Shown here: piece by piece, positions 36,561 through 47,483 of the stretch
Layout: the number at the start of each line of letters is the position of its first letter
Numbering within the stretch: the first letter of the stretch is position 1
From: Erodium maritimum
Lineage: Eukaryota > Streptophyta > Magnoliopsida > Geraniales > Geraniaceae
Direction of reading: 5' to 3'
NCBI GenBank assembly: GCA_963921825.1
Contig: OY997596.1
Location: forward strand, 39,299,932 to 39,363,931
Length of the DNA: 64,000 nucleotides
Notes under the pieces: model-generated
What the model saw: only the letters and a program-made list of their open reading frames with translations
Database searches by the model: none
Told to the model about the DNA's origin: nothing
Translations under genes and position numbers: made by a program

Positions 36561-37755
36561 CTACCGATGCTACTGATCCTATCTGCCTCAAACCTTCGTA
36601 CATAGCCTATGGCCGAGAGAACCCTACGGTTCTCTACCTCCTTGGTTCTCGAGTCTCGTACGGTTCCGCAACACTGCTCGATCGCTGCCGAATCTCACGG
36701 ACCCTCGCGGCCTCTCTACGAATTCGCTCCACTGTCGTCGTCGTACCCACTAGCTCAGACTACACCCGAATCCTCAGGGCGAGAACTCGATCCAAACTCT
36801 GGGCTCGACCCTCTCGAACCTCCTGCATCGGTTCGTCTCGACCGCCACCAAAACTGGTGCAACCGGGCCAACGCCGTAAGTATCCTCCGCACGGGTACAC
36901 GCACATGCTCAGCTCTTAAGTTCGCATAAAGCTACGCGCCTAAGTCACTAGCGTTCACACATGTTTCACCAAGGTCGCACTCGAACCAAACAACATGCCA
37001 CATTTTAGCACAATCATAACTAGTTTTAACATAACCAGAGAAACCCGCACACTAGTGTGCCACACAAAGTCAACCACACAGTTCAACAGTTTCAGACAAA
37101 AGCCACACAGTCCACAGTTCACGTTACACAACAACTACACAAAGTACAAACATCAACTTAGTTTCAAGGTTCTTAACACTTTCTCTTTCTAACATAACAT
37201 TCCATGTTGACATCATGTCGTTACGACCCGATTCAGGCGTCCCTGAATTACGTTGTAACCACTTGACATCCCCCCATCACGTTCGACTACATGAGCTCCT
37301 ATAGTCGAATCGTGATGGTACAAACACTTCATTTTTTGCAGAAATTTGGGCATGCCCCGTGTGGAAATTATACTAACCATCCGCTTACGCGGGACATTCA
37401 AATCACATCTTGCACAAGCACTCAACACAATCATAGCACACAACAAGTCATCGCAGCTATACACCTCGGGTCTCGGTAATTACACGATTACCACCCGGCC
37501 AAGTCAACACTCCGATCTTAACCGATCAGTCAACGGTCGAACACACATCAATCAATCAACACAGTCATAGGCACCACCCACAAGTGGTTCACCCAAAGCA
37601 CACAACACCAGACGGACATTTCACCAAAACGAGACTCTCTTCGTCTCGGTTCTACGCGTATGACATCTCCGATTTTGCGTAACCGACTCACAGAAACCTA
37701 ACGACTTAACTCTACCCACCTAATTGACGTACGATCCGAAGTTTTGAAAAACCGG

Positions 37756-37767
37756 GCTCTGATACCA
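37756..37767 (-). other. Gypsy A primer-binding site
   Basis: TGGTATCAGAGC on the minus strand, complementary to the 3' end of initiator methionine tRNA, 3 nt from the end of the 5' LTR (GGGGCGTGACA). Confidence 0.9.
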
Positions 37768-37833
37768 AATTGTCACGCCCCAAATCCGGTTTTGACCGGA
37801 CTCGAGACCTGAGCTAAAATATGATAATAAATA

Positions 37834-38931
37834 GGGTTATTTACGATAAGGTACCCTTATGTTTCGTCCACGAACGATAAGGTACCCTAATGAATTTTGT
37901 GTCCGATAAGGTACCATAATGATTCGTCCACGAACGATTTGGTTTTCTGCTGTTAAAAAACTAACAGACCAAAGTGAAAAGACCATTTTGCCCTTTATCA
38001 TTTTAGTTGACTTTTGACTTAAGTGTTAAAAGACTGTTTTACCCTTTTATTAATTATTAATAAAATCATAAATGTCTTTATTAATTCTTATTTGTTTTAC
38101 TTTTTAAAATTTTAATAATTTTAATTATTTTTTTTTATTTATATATAAAAAAAAACCAGACACTGTTCCAGCGTCTTCCCCGGCCATCTCCAACGCCGAC
38201 AGACCCATCCTCCGCCGTCGTTCATCCCCGGCCACCCCCTCTCACCGCCGCCTCCACCTCCCTCTTCCACCTCACCTCCTTCGCCGCGATTTGAGGCTTC
38301 ATCGTCTTCACTGAAGCTCTGAATCGCGATTCAGATATGACGATGAAGCCTCAAATCGTCAGATCTGAAACGCGATTCAGAGCTTCAGTGAAGCCTCAAA
38401 TCGTGGCGAATGAGGTGAGGGGGAAGAGGGAGGTGGCGGAGGTGGGGGTGGCCGGGGACGACGACGGCGAGAGGGTGGCCGGAGACGACGCCGGAGAAGA
38501 CGAACCAGTTCTGCTTTTTTTTTAAAAAATTAATTTTTTTAAAAAAATAAAACTGATTTTTTTATTTTTTGTATTTTTTTAAATATTTTAAATATTTTAT
38601 TATTATTTTAAATAATTTAATTTTGAAATTTTAAAAAAATTAAATTTATTTATTTATTATATAAGTAAGGGTATAATGGTAATTTTGTCTATCAAATTTA
38701 TAAGCTTAAAATATGAAAGGGTAAAATCGTCATTTCACACCCCACTTAACTGCAAATGTCTAAGTTAGGGGAATATTCCGTTAGTTTTTAACGGAATATG
38801 CCAATTTTAAACCAAATCGTGGACGAATGATTCGTGGACGAATCATTAGGGTACCTAATCGAACACAAAATTCATTAGGGTACCTTATCGTTCGTGGACG
38901 AAACATAAGGGTACCTTATCGTAAATAACCC
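37834..38931. mobile_element. Mutator-like non-autonomous TIR element
   Basis: It has long terminal inverted repeats beginning GGGTTATTTACGATAAGG and ending in the complement. They extend about 100 bp with internal repeats of gataaggtacc and cgtccacgaacgat. A perfect 9-bp target duplication flanks it (TAATAAATA at 37825-37833 and 38932-38940). The uninterrupted site is visible in the left A LTR (23570-23595). Nine-bp duplication plus long TIRs is the Mutator signature. The 1098-bp element has no transposase. Its centre (38160-38520) is GC-rich, unlike the AT-rich flanks, and partly self-complementary around 38290-38405. Confidence 0.9.
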
Positions 38932-39500
38932 TAATAAATAAAAGCGAATTTGAACGAAATAAATCTCCACTAATAGTTTAAACCGATAACAAGAGTCAAG
39001 TTCGAAAACCAAGTAATAAAGAGTTTCATACAAAAAGAAAGTACGTCATTAGACCACCAAAAAACAAGGACTCTCGCCAGGCTCCCCAGCTCTGAGACGT
39101 CCTCTAAACCAACTCATGACCGAAACCTGTAAAACAGTAACGAAGGGGGTGAGCTTTCGCTCTGTAGGAAAAAGTAGTTAAGGGGGTGAGCTATCCGCTC
39201 ACCACCACGAGTAACCGTCCAATTATGGCATACTAGTAAAGCACAATAACTAACGAATCGAATAGTAATCACAATCACAACCATAATCATCCTCACTTAA
39301 CCATACCTCGCGTGATCACATCACTTACCCAATCACCACACTACGCGTGTGAAATCAACCATGCTCAACCATTATCAATTTCTCAATGTTCACACCCAAC
39401 CCACATTTTAGAGAATCACCGAGTAAATGCACACCGAAAGACGAAGCAATCACATAGCGATAAGGGCACACATCAATAGGGAGTACACATCGATAGCCCA

Positions 39501-39805
39501 TTTTACCGACACTTAGTCGGAAGGTAGGCGCACATTATCACGAAACCCGAGCACATTTTACCGACACCTAGTCGGAAGGCAGGCGCACCTTATCACATAA
39601 CCTGAGCACATTTTTACCGACACCTAGTCGGAAGGCAGGCGTACCATATCACATAACCTGAGCACATTTTTAACGACACTTAGTCGGAAGGCAGGCGTAC
39701 CTTATCACTTAACCTTGAGCACATTTTTACCGACACCTAGTCGGAAGGTAGGCGTACCTTATCACACAACCTGAGCACATTTTTACTGACACCTAGTCGG
39801 AAGGA
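39501..39805. repeat. Minisatellite in A right LTR, about 56-bp period, 6 units
   Basis: This is the same unit as in the left LTR (TTTTACCGACACCTAGTCGG), beginning near 39501, 39556, 39612, 39668, 39725 and 39781. It has one more unit than the left copy. The LTR ends within unit six. Confidence 0.85.
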
Positions 39806-40311
39806 AGAAAGCTTGACAGAGCACTGACTAAACCAACAAAACTGAATCTGGCGATCTGCAACTCAACTCCGGCTGCTGTGACTCGTTTCCCACAACCCTG
39901 AAACTCGGATCGTGCTGAAACAACGCACACCAGACTGAAGATGAACAGAGGGACGACAGCCGATACTCTGATCCGGCGAACACAAACCAGATCTCTTTCC
40001 CCGATTCTGACCAAAACAAAGTTCACGAGAAGCGTTTACCTCACGAAGCTTGCCAACGATGGAATTTCCAAGATCAATCGCAAAGGGTTGCTTCAATCCC
40101 GATCCATGGCCAGGGAGCTTCACCGAGGACGAAACGCACCTGCTAAAATACCACCTCCTTCCAGAACTGGCCACCGTGAGCGCGACTCGCACGCCGTCTG
40201 AGGAGGCGACGTCGGCTACAAGTTTCTGAAAGAAAACCTAAGTCGTGCGCGTTCTGACAAATTCAATTATATATTAAGTCTGCATCAAGATAACATATGC
40301 TCTTAAAATTT

Positions 40312-40726
40312 CAATTAATTTTATTCCTTAATTATTATTTTATTTTATTATTATTTGAATTTCTTAATTCTAACTACATTCCACAAAATTTAATCTTATT
40401 TATATTATTATTTATGTTTTGTTATAAATTTAAGTTTTGAAGTAATTTTTTTATATAATTTCTATAGCTATGATAATGATCAAATATCACGACAGAGGAG
40501 AGAATATTTTATGTTATTAATACAATCATGAGTCGGTTAAAAAATCGAATGAGAAACCCGTGGATAAATGATAATATAATCGAATAAAATGAATTTTTTT
40601 ATCGTATTAAAATTTTATTTTTTTAAATATATTCACGATATACGATAATAAGTAGTAATTCATTATATATAATAATATTTATAATATTAATTATATTATT
40701 TTAACATTATATGTTATTATAAAAAA
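40312..40726. other. AT-rich spacer
   Basis: Very AT-rich DNA with no coding frame and no recognised repeat ends. Confidence 0.5.
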
Positions 40727-41158
40727 TGGTTAATTTCATCTCACAGCGCTAAAAATTCTTAAGTTGCATCACGTTACCCTGAAAATAGTTTGTGGCACCT
40801 CACTGTCCTATAAATTATTAAATTTCATCTCACTACCCTAAAAATATTAGGTGGCACCTCACTACCCTAACTATGAGTTAAAGAGCAGTTTTAGTACCTG
40901 TCGTTAATTTTCCATCCATTTTAGATGAAAAATGGTCATGTGCCTGACACATGACCCCAATTTTTTAACGGTAGGTACTAAAACTGAATGGAAAATGGAT
41001 GGATGGAATCTAACGGTAGGTACTAAAACTGCTCCTTAACTCATAGTTGAGGTAGTGAGGTGCCACAAACTACTTTTAGGATAGTGAGGTAAAATTTACA
41101 ATTTTTTAGGGTAGTGAAGTCACAATCTATTTTTAGGGTAACAAGATGAAATTAACCA
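40727..41158. mobile_element. Foldback MITE, 432 bp
   Basis: The termini are inverted: TGGTTAATTTCATCT on the left and AGATGAAATTAACCA on the right. Interior segments are also inverted copies (for example aactatgagttaa at 40870 and ttaactcatagtt at 41036, with gtaggtactaaaactg between). The element could fold on itself over most of its length. The A-rich flanks resemble a short target duplication but are too simple to be sure. No coding capacity. Confidence 0.8.
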
Positions 41159-41284
41159 TAATAAAAAAGAATTGGTGTCCCCTGCTAAAAAAAGATAGAT
41201 CGAAAAGTAGGGGATAGAGAATCTTAGTAAATGAATATCTCTTCCCTTTTTGTTTCGGAGAATCTAGTTTTTATTATCGCTTGA

Positions 41285-42050
41285 CAGGTTTTTTTTTTTG
41301 AGAAGAACAGGTACTATTATTACTTGAAATATAAATAGGATGATGAGTACATAACTGTGCCCATCGTACAATATAGAAACCAACTACAGAACGTAAAGAA
41401 ATAACAGAAATCTAAAAGTTGCTCAATGTATAGGGGCGGTTGAAGGGGGAATCTACGGCAGCGTTCAGGAAATCCATGAACACCGATACAACATACTTCT
41501 ACCAAATGGCACTAGGCGAGCAAGCCGAGTGAAAGGGGAATACTGGTGGACCGCCATCTCCCCCGGTAAGTCAGCGTGCGTCGTCCTCCCTTGAATGATA
41601 ATGTTAGGGCTCCTGAACGCGGGATTGCTGACACCGGACTGGTAGGGGAGACAGATATCGACTGTCGATGGTACCCTCGCCATCTATTCGCCAGGAAGGG
41701 GTCACAATCGACCACCCCCTTCCTGGGCCTCCTTGGACTCATTCCTGGAGGCGGGGGTGCTTGTGGCCCCCCGCCGCTGCTACCTGTGATCCCCCATCTG
41801 ACGCCGTCGATCCCTCCGACTCCTCTGGCTCCTCCTCTCTTTCCAGCCGTTTCGTACCAGACAGCGTCGACCCAGTTTCCTTAGCCAGCCATGCCGAGGG
41901 GATGTCCTCCGTCCCTGTCTCATATGACGACTCCCGCCCAGAGCGTGGCGTTTGCCGAGCAGGTGGCGTGCCTGGGCCCTTTGGTTATCTGGGAACAATA
42001 TTGTTTTTAACAATAGTGTGGGATCTTGTAAGGAATCCTTAATTAAAATT
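41285..42050 (-). mobile_element. Probable LINE 3' fragment with GC-rich repeat
   Basis: A T run at about 41289-41300 followed by gagaagaacag looks like the reversed poly-A tail of a LINE. From 41560 to 41790 the DNA matches the repeat at 13530-13790, and both keep the minus-strand reading around SGALTLSFKGGRRTLTYRG. Further right, minus frames are Arg/Ser-rich. No RT or endonuclease is present. Copia D is inserted a short way beyond, at 42080/42081. Confidence 0.5.
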
Positions 42051-42080
42051 CAAAGTTCTTTCTTTCATTTTGGAATGGAT

Positions 42081-42507
42081 TGTTAGAACTCTAATCAAAT
42101 CCCTTATGAATCCAACACTTAGTCAAACAATCGGGATTTGAATATTAAAACAACATAGAAAACGTACCTGATGATTCCATGTCGATGATGAGAACAAGAA
42201 TGGTTTTGGTCTTCCACAGATTAATCCCTTATGCTCTCCATGTGCTCTCACTCAATAGATGGGGATGGAGGAGAAAGAAAGACGACTGATTAATCTTGGG
42301 GACCAAACCCTAATACCTTTATATATAAAATCTGAATAAAGCCCATTACTCTAATCAGATTTACATTGGGTATCACACATTGCAAAGCCCATACTCATTA
42401 ATGTTTTAAATTGGGTTTCCCAACTAGTAGCCCAACACGAATCATTGACCCAAAATATACTTGTCCAATTTGTAAGCCCACACGTTGGATTATAAAATAA
42501 CCCAACA
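42081..42507 (-). repeat. Copia D left LTR (3' LTR)
   Basis: 427 bp from TGTTAGAACTC to CCCAACA, followed at 42508 by the complement of the polypurine tract (AGCCCAAGTGGGAGAT on the minus strand). Confidence 0.93.
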
Positions 42508-42956
42508 ATCTCCCACTTGGGCTACAAATCGATTCCTAATGACAATTATATTTGAAAATTGTATGTGCGCACAAAATGGTCAATATTCTTAAAACATTCC
42601 CCCTTAGTCAATCTGGTCCATCTCCTGTACCAACATGAGACCAAAGCGGCCTTTGCTACAACAATCGTAACTAGACCCATCAATGATCACCATGCCAAAT
42701 ACATTCAATGACATAGATCAAGTATGGATGTGTGACTGGAAATTTCATGCAATGAGATATCATTCATGCCTATTTCCACTTGGTCCTTAATGCTTAAGAG
42801 AGATCAATATTTAGTCTTTCAAATCTTATGCTAAACCGCAATTGAAAGACAAAACATTCAGAGCAACAATGATAATAATATCATCAACTTTATTCTGTAG
42901 AATACTTAACAAGTACAATGTCATTCCGAATAGCAAACATAGGCAACAAACTCCCA

Positions 42957-44495
42957 CTAAAACCGCATATCGTCAATTAAGACAACACACATATAAGCAG
43001 TATGCTCATGAAACACTTTAGGTGTCAAGCCGTTAGTTAGTGGGTCCGCTAGCATGTAGTTTGTTCTTATATGCTCAATAGACACTATCCTGCTCTGAAC
43101 TCTTTCTTTAACAACCAGAAATCTGATGTCAATGTGTTTAGACTTTGACGAACTTTTGTTGTTATTCCAATACATGACTGCCAAAAGATTGTCACAACAA
43201 ACCTTTAGAGGTCTTTCGATTCCATCCAGAACCCACAGCCCGGTGACAAAATTTCAAGCTATGAACCCGCAGAATTCATAGCTTGTTATGACAAAATTCA
43301 TAACAAGCTATGAATTCTGCGCCATGATGGAAGGAGCTATAAGTGTCTGCTTAGCACTTCTCAAAGATATAGCTCCTCATGTCAACAGAAAAACATAACC
43401 AGAGGTGAATCTCCTAGTATCTTGACAACCCACAAGATCAGAATCAGAATATCCAATGATCTCCAAATTTTCCGACTTCCGATAGGTGAGCATGTATTCC
43501 TTTGTTCTCTTTAAGTACCTCATGACCCTTTTGGCTGCTTTCCAATGATCCATATCAAGGTCACTTAAGTATCTGTCCAACATGCCGACTATGTACGCCA
43601 AATCTGGATGAGTACATACCTAAGCATACATAAGACTCCCAACAGCCGAAGCATATGGAATCTTAAGCATTTCCTTTCTTTCTAATTCATTCTTGGGGCA
43701 TTGTTTGAGACTAAACTTGTCTCCTTTAGCAACGGTAGTAACTCCTAGTGCACAATCTTTCATGCCAAACCTGGCAAGAACCCTTTTGATATAGTTCTTT
43801 TGTGATAACCCAAGAATACCAAGAGAGCGATCTCGGTGTATCTTGATTCCTAACACAAAAGTTGCATCACCAAGATCCTTCATTGAAAATGTTTTGTTAA
43901 AAAATCTCTTGGTTTCATGCAACATCCCTATATCTCTATTTGCCAACAAAATATCGTCGAGAGACAGCACTAGGAAGATGAATATACTCCCATGGAACTT
44001 ATGATATACACAATTATCCATTGCATTGAACTCAAAGCCAGACGAGGTAATGATAGTATGAAACTTGTGATACCATTGACGGGAAACTTGCTTGAGACCA
44101 TAGATGGACCTTTAGAGTTCACAAACCATAGGCTTTGGGTCACCTGATACAAAGTTTTCTGGTTGTGCCATATATATGTTTTCCTCAATTTCACCATTGA
44201 GAAAAGCCGTCTTTACATCCGTCTGATGCAGCTCCAAATCCAAATGAGCTACAAGTGCCATTATTGTCCTAAAAGAATTTTTCGATGATACTGGAGAGAA
44301 AGTTTCTTTATAGTCAATACCTTCCTTTTGAGTAAAACCTTTAGCAACCAGACACACTTTATACCTCTCAACGTTGCCCTTCGAATCCCGCTTGGTTTTA
44401 AATATCCATTTGCAACCAATGGGCTTCGCACCTTCATGCAACTTGACGAGTTTCCAAACACCATTATCATGCATAGATTTTATCTCATCATTCAT
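42957..44495 (-). pseudogene. Copia D reverse transcriptase and RNase H
   Basis: RT starts MNDEIKSMHDNGVWKLV (44495), then GCKWIFKTKRDSKGNVERYK, LVAKGFTQKEGIDYKETFSP, LHQTDVKTAFLNGEIEENIY (motif A Asp), a stop, IYGLKQVSRQW, LSLDDILLA (catalytic Asp pair kept, the usual Tyr-Val altered), FSMKDLGDATFVLGI and a stop near 43620. RNase H follows with YSDSDLVGCQDTRRFTSGY, an inverted-duplication lesion at 43269-43320, and NNNKSSSKSKHIDIRFLVV with VSIEHIRTNYMLADPLT, ending at 42957. At least three stops or lesions disable it. Confidence 0.88.
43269..43320. repeat. Perfect 23-bp inverted repeat in copia D RNase H
   Basis: Arms 43269-43291 and 43298-43320 are exact reverse complements around a 6-base spacer (CAAAAT). 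The arm includes the coding word for the family's E-F-I-A-C motif, so the second arm is an inverted extra copy of coding sequence. Confidence 0.92.
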
Positions 44496-44735
44496 AGCAT
44501 CGATCCACTTTTGACATTTAACACTTTGTTTGACCTATTGGAAGTTGATTAGATCATCTTCCATTGTCCATGTGTCAAACTCGTGTTCCTGAAGGAATAC
44601 AATGTAATCACTAGAGATTACACTCCTCCCGTCTCTAGTGGGTCACCTAAGTGGCTTGACCACGGAGTGGTAGAGGAGAATCCTCATTGTTGTCTTCTAT
44701 TGTGTCTTGAACAATGTCAACATGTTGAACATTGT

Positions 44736-45368
44736 CTATAGCAACATCCGGTAGAGGAACGAATTCCTCTTCAAAGACAACACTCCTAAAACTCCCCCCT
44801 CAAACACAACATCCTCAAGAAATCTCGCATTTCCCGTTTCGAAAAAGGACTTAGTTGAGGGATCATAAAACTTAGAATCCCTCGACCGTTCATGATACCC
44901 AATAAAGTAGCAACTAACTGTTATGGAGTCCAGATTATAAGGTCTCGCCTCAACTGGACAACCCCAAATGTGCAAGTGCCTAATACTAGGCCTTTTTCAT
45001 GTCCACAACTCATAAGGGGTTTTAGCTACCGCTTTAATACGTACTTTGTTCAGTATGTATACTGCAGTATTAATTGCCTCTCCCCAGAGTGATTCTGGTA
45101 AAGAAGAATGACTAATCATACTTCTCACTATGTCCTTAAGAGTTCTGTTTCGCCTCTCCGTGTCACCATTCATGCTAGGTTGCCCTTGCATGGTGTATTG
45201 CGGGACGATTCCGCACTCCTCCGGGAATTTGGCAAAGGGCAAGTATAATTGTGAACTTCCCACTGCAATTACCTTATATTTAATCCTCTTTCTTTTGTTG
45301 CCCATTGAGGTCATTGCAACATGAGCACTTTCAGTCTTTTCACGCTTCAACCTATCCTCTTCTTGCAC
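44736..45368 (-). pseudogene. Copia D integrase C-terminal part
   Basis: The frame 45368-44997 reads [20 protein letters not shown] (the N-G-x-x-E-R-x-N region of the integrase core), then [20 protein letters not shown] and AKTPYELWT. The frame 44975-44736 continues MHIWGCPVEARPYNL and CYFIGYHERSRDSKFYDPST. The first two catalytic residues of integrase and its zinc domain are missing, because gag sequence joins directly to this segment. Confidence 0.85.
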
Positions 45369-45914
45369 AAAATGAGAAATGAGCTCATTAAGAGTCCATT
45401 TGTCCTAATAAGTATTATAGCTAACTATAAACTGACCATAGTGTGCAGGATGTGAGATTAGGACCAAATGCACAAGCAAGTCATCAGACAAATCAAGCTT
45501 GAGCCCTTTAAGTTTTGAAGCGATGTTAGACATCTCCATAATGTACTCCCTTATGTTTCCTTTTCCTTTATACCTTATCTGGACAAGGTCAGCTAAAAGC
45601 TTACTTGTCTCAACCCTTTCGTTCTTTGCAAAACTACTTTCAATTTCATGAAGGAAACTCCTTATAGTGACCTCATTTGGGATACTGCCCCTAAATGTTT
45701 CTGGAACATTGCGTTGGATCATCATCAAACTTAGGCGATTTGAACACTCCCACTTCTCAAAGTTCACCTTATCCTAAGTGGAACTTTTATCCGTAAGAGA
45801 AGCAGGTTGTTCAAACCTTATCGCATAGTCTAGATCCACATAACCGAGAACTAACAGAATGTTCTCTTTATATCTCCTAAAGTTTGTGTTGTTAAGCACA
45901 AGAATTGAATTCAT
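45369..45914 (-). pseudogene. Copia D gag
   Basis: The likely start is the ATG at 45914 (MNSILVLNNTNFRRYKENIL), then a stop at about 45775, then NFEKWECSNRLSLMMIQRNV with PETFRGSI, LLADLVQIRYKGKGNIREYI and LKGLKLDLSDDLLVHLVLIS. This is the UBN2-type copia gag. After another stop near 45405 the sequence continues [20 protein letters not shown] and runs into integrase sequence within about 40 codons, without zinc knuckle or protease. Confidence 0.82.
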
Positions 45915-46256
45915 GTTGGCAATGATATTAGCAGAAGGTAGTAACTATCAATACAGAACAAATAAATACATAAGCTCAAACATTGAAAATCATGTTATAA
46001 CACATTAAGAATAAGCAAACAATTCTCATGTGATACATAATTTTCAATCAACCGAAGTGATGGGCCCATACAACCAAGATACCTAGCACAACGTTAATGT
46101 CTATCTTTGGATAGAATCATTAATTCGTAAGTGGTACTCTTGCACGCAGAAATCAAGTGCTGACAATAAGTTCGGTCAAATAACATCCTTTCTTTGGGCC
46201 GGTATGTTATCCACATGAAAACTTTACAATCGTTACACACCATTCCCACACGTGTA

Positions 46257-46664
46257 TTCATTGTTCGGCCAATCAATGACCTTCCTTTGGGCCGATGCAT
46301 TGACCGCATGAACAATGAACACACACATCCCGTTATTCCAAAATAAATAAACCTACACACAAGAGGTTACTTTGGCAACTTTATGTGTTGATCTACTCAT
46401 TTAAAATAGGGGACAAAAAATATATAAGTAAATGCCCAAATCGAAAATTTTGATATCATATTCATTGTTCGGCCAATCAATGACCTTCCTTTGGGCCGAG
46501 CATTGATCGCATGAACAACGAACACACACATCCCGCTATTTTAAAATAAATAAACCTCCACACAAGAGGTTACTTTGGCAACTTTATGTGTTGATCTACT
46601 CATTTAAAATAGGGTACAAAAAAATATATAAGTAAGTGCCCAAATCGAAATTTTTGATACTAAA
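46257..46664. repeat. 204-bp tandem duplication in copia D leader
   Basis: Two consecutive copies beginning ttcattgttcggccaatcaa at 46257 and 46461, with a few substitutions and single-base gaps. A partial third likeness (cctttctttgggccg) occurs upstream near 46188. Confidence 0.85.
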
Positions 46665-46849
46665 TATCAAAAAGCTTAAAAGATGTTTCAAACATTTATT
46701 TTAATCCATAAAATAAATTTCATGAATCAACCTTTTATATTAACCACAATAACTTTACCGTGAATATCATATAAATCAACATCAATCACACAGATACTGA
46801 ATCCATTAAGCAAAAGATGCATCAATACATATAAATATATATATATATA

Positions 46850-47105
46850 GGATAACAATCAGGTACAAACTTGTATCTTTCGTCAGAACGTAGAACTATC
46901 AATTTGGGCCCTTGGATCGTAGAACTAATGGCCCAGATTTAATGCATATCTTTTAATATCTTTTTAATTAATGCAAATATTGTAATTGATTTCGTAATCA
47001 ATCACCACCCCCCTAAATTTCGGTGACCATCCGATCTGAATAATCAATTGCCCAGATTAGTTCTACGTTCTGACCCAAAATAGGGTTTGTACTTGATTGT
47101 TCCCC
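46850..47105 (+). mobile_element. MITE M1 in a TA tract
   Basis: The termini are GGATAACAATCAGGTACAAA on the left and tgattgttcccc (complement GGGGAACAATCA) on the right, with (TA)n on both sides. 256 bp, non-coding. M3 is the same family in the opposite orientation. Confidence 0.82.
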
Positions 47106-47115
47106 TATATATATA

Positions 47116-47467
47116 GGGTAGCTATCCAGTAAAAACCATCCTTATTGTGCAAACTACGAACCAATCTAAGCCACAGGATGCGGTCAAAGTGACGTCAGTA
47201 GAGCGCGCGCGATGCTGACACGTGGCAGATTCGCACGCGCCTCTGCCCGCGCGCGTGAGCGTGTTGACCACGCGTGCGCACAGTGCTAATAGTTTGGCGC
47301 GCACAGTGCTAATAGTTTAGCACAGTGCCAAACTATTAGCACTGTGCCCCCAAACTATTAGCACTATGCGCGCCACGTGTCAGCACTGTGCACGCGCGTC
47401 CACGTGTCCGCACCTGGTGAGTTCGTAGTTTGCACAATAAGGGGTGGTTTGTATTTAATACCAACCA
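47116..47467. mobile_element. MITE M2 in a TA tract, with internal hairpins
   Basis: The ends are GGGTAGCTATCCAGTAAAAA and the complement of TGGTTGGTATTAAATACAAA. Just inside, ccttattgtgcaaactacga pairs with tcgtagtttgcacaataagg. The centre is GC-rich with two direct and two inverted copies of a 19-bp word containing AGTGCTAATAGTTTGG (47279, 47302, 47328, 47350). It also carries several ACGTG words. (TA)n lies on both sides. Confidence 0.82.
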
Positions 47468-47483
47468 TATATATATATATATA

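Larger units (their letters stand above)
23529..39805 (-). mobile_element. Ty3/gypsy element A (Tekay/Del type), nested and truncated
   Basis: In minus orientation the order is right LTR (37771 on), primer-binding site, short internal region, polypurine tract and left LTR (ending 23529). The right LTR breaks off near 39805 inside a minisatellite, so it is incomplete and no target duplication can be read. The first few hundred bases of the two LTRs agree closely. Internal coding is limited to a damaged zinc knuckle, protease and the start of RT within 2741 bp; RT core, RNase H and integrase are missing. LINE-X sits in the left LTR and a Mutator-like TIR element in the right LTR. The element itself appears to sit in the RRM-type LINE. 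Confidence 0.82.
37771..39805 (-). repeat. Gypsy A right LTR (5' LTR), partial, with TIR element insert
   Basis: LTR sequence is at 37771-37833 and 38941-39805, split by the Mutator-like element. It matches the left LTR closely up to its sixth minisatellite unit, where it breaks off (cggaagg then aagaaagc). The promoter part of the 5' LTR is therefore gone, so this copy could not drive its own transcript. Confidence 0.85.
21893..40311 (-). mobile_element. RRM-type LINE split by gypsy element A, with flanking duplication
   Basis: The LINE's 3' end is at 21908: a T run (21909-21916) followed by TTGATAAGC-type tail sequence, reading as a poly-A tail on the minus strand. ORF1 lies at 23353-22081. 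At 23528/23529 gypsy A interrupts the 5' part, which probably continues at 39806-40250. Imperfect target duplications flank the whole unit: atgctcttcaaattt (21893-21907) and atgctcttaaaattt (40297-40311), 14 of 15 matching. No ORF2 lies between the ORF1 stop and the tail; only about 170 bp separate them. The element is either an ORF2-deleted copy or a natural ORF1-only LINE. Confidence 0.65.
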
